A DNA stretch of 34,383 nt from JACQCF01 sp043742785 (lineage in GTDB: Bacteria > Omnitrophota > Gorgyraeia > Zapsychrales > Fredricksoniimonadaceae): NCBI GenBank assembly GCA_043742785.1, contig JAYTXU010000022.1:1-34383 (forward strand). Direction: 5' to 3'. Below, in pieces: positions 34,319-34,383 of this stretch (position 1 is its first letter; each line of letters opens with the position of its first letter). A program made the position numbers and the translations under genes. A model generated the notes under the pieces. It saw only the letters and a program-made list of their open reading frames with translations. It was not told where the DNA came from and searched no databases.

Positions 34319-34383
34319 ATGAACAAGATATATTTAATATTCTATTCTATCCTCTTTTTTAGCATTTGTTTTTTTTCTGCTAA
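34319..34383 (+). CDS. N-terminal fragment of an exported or membrane protein (cut by window edge)
   Basis: ATG 34319 opens a frame that runs off the window: MNKIYLIFYSILFFSICFF and two further residues. The sequence has one Lys and then a continuous hydrophobic stretch, typical of a signal peptide or first membrane segment, with a Cys that could be a lipoprotein site only if a lipobox follows, which cannot be seen. A weak AGGGA lies about 11 nt upstream and a good promoter precedes it. The function cannot be assigned. Confidence 0.5.
   Translation, partial: MNKIYLIFYSILFFSICFFSA

Overview
The window is AT-rich, Gram-negative-like bacterial DNA with every recognisable gene on the + strand. 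About 30 kb of it is a dense exopolysaccharide, O-antigen or capsule type biosynthesis locus. A separately transcribed secreted-protein gene under a cyclic-di-GMP riboswitch follows. The genus cannot be read from the sequence. Low GC, many fused glycosyltransferases, a DUF4091 protein and a GC-rich dispersed-looking palindrome would fit an uncultured lineage such as Omnitrophota, but that is a guess and not a result.

Layout. 14-5079: methyltransferase, polysaccharide deacetylase, a GT2-GT4 fusion and a GT4 enzyme. After a 165-bp gap, 5245-12461 holds a frameshifted GT4, two GT2 enzymes, a DegT aminotransferase-Gfo/Idh oxidoreductase fusion, an alpha/alpha-toroid protein and a second methyltransferase. 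12458-15929: non-hydrolysing UDP-GlcNAc 2-epimerase and two tandem ATP-grasp enzymes. 15919-21963: four GT2 and two GT4 enzymes. 21976-23884: a hexapeptide acetyltransferase and a Wzy/WaaL-type membrane protein. 23874-30601: a double GT4 protein, a membrane GT2, a membrane-anchored DUF4091/GH123-like protein, a GT4 remnant with an internal deletion and a Kelch propeller protein. Most junctions are 1-4 nt stop/start overlaps (ATGA, TAATG), so this is one or two translationally coupled operons.

30602-30992 is non-coding but full of signals: an 18-bp GC-rich palindrome, a TTGACA/extended -10 promoter, a class I c-di-GMP (GEMM-I) aptamer and a strong intrinsic terminator. A 10-nt exact match between the aptamer core and the terminator hairpin forms an obvious antiterminator. 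The gene it controls (30993-34148) encodes a 1051-residue exported protein: signal peptide, Cys-rich right-handed beta-helix, Thr-rich linker and five Ig-like (Big_9-type) repeats. It ends in a strong terminator, and another gene with its own promoter starts at the right edge.

How it fits together (inference): the locus makes activated sugars (amino sugar, ManNAc-type), assembles, methylates, acetylates and polymerises a glycan, and possibly trims it. The riboswitch-controlled protein looks like a surface adhesin or glycan-binding protein whose synthesis is predicted to stop when c-di-GMP is high. No flippase, chain-length regulator or initiating phosphoglycosyltransferase is in the window, so they must lie elsewhere.
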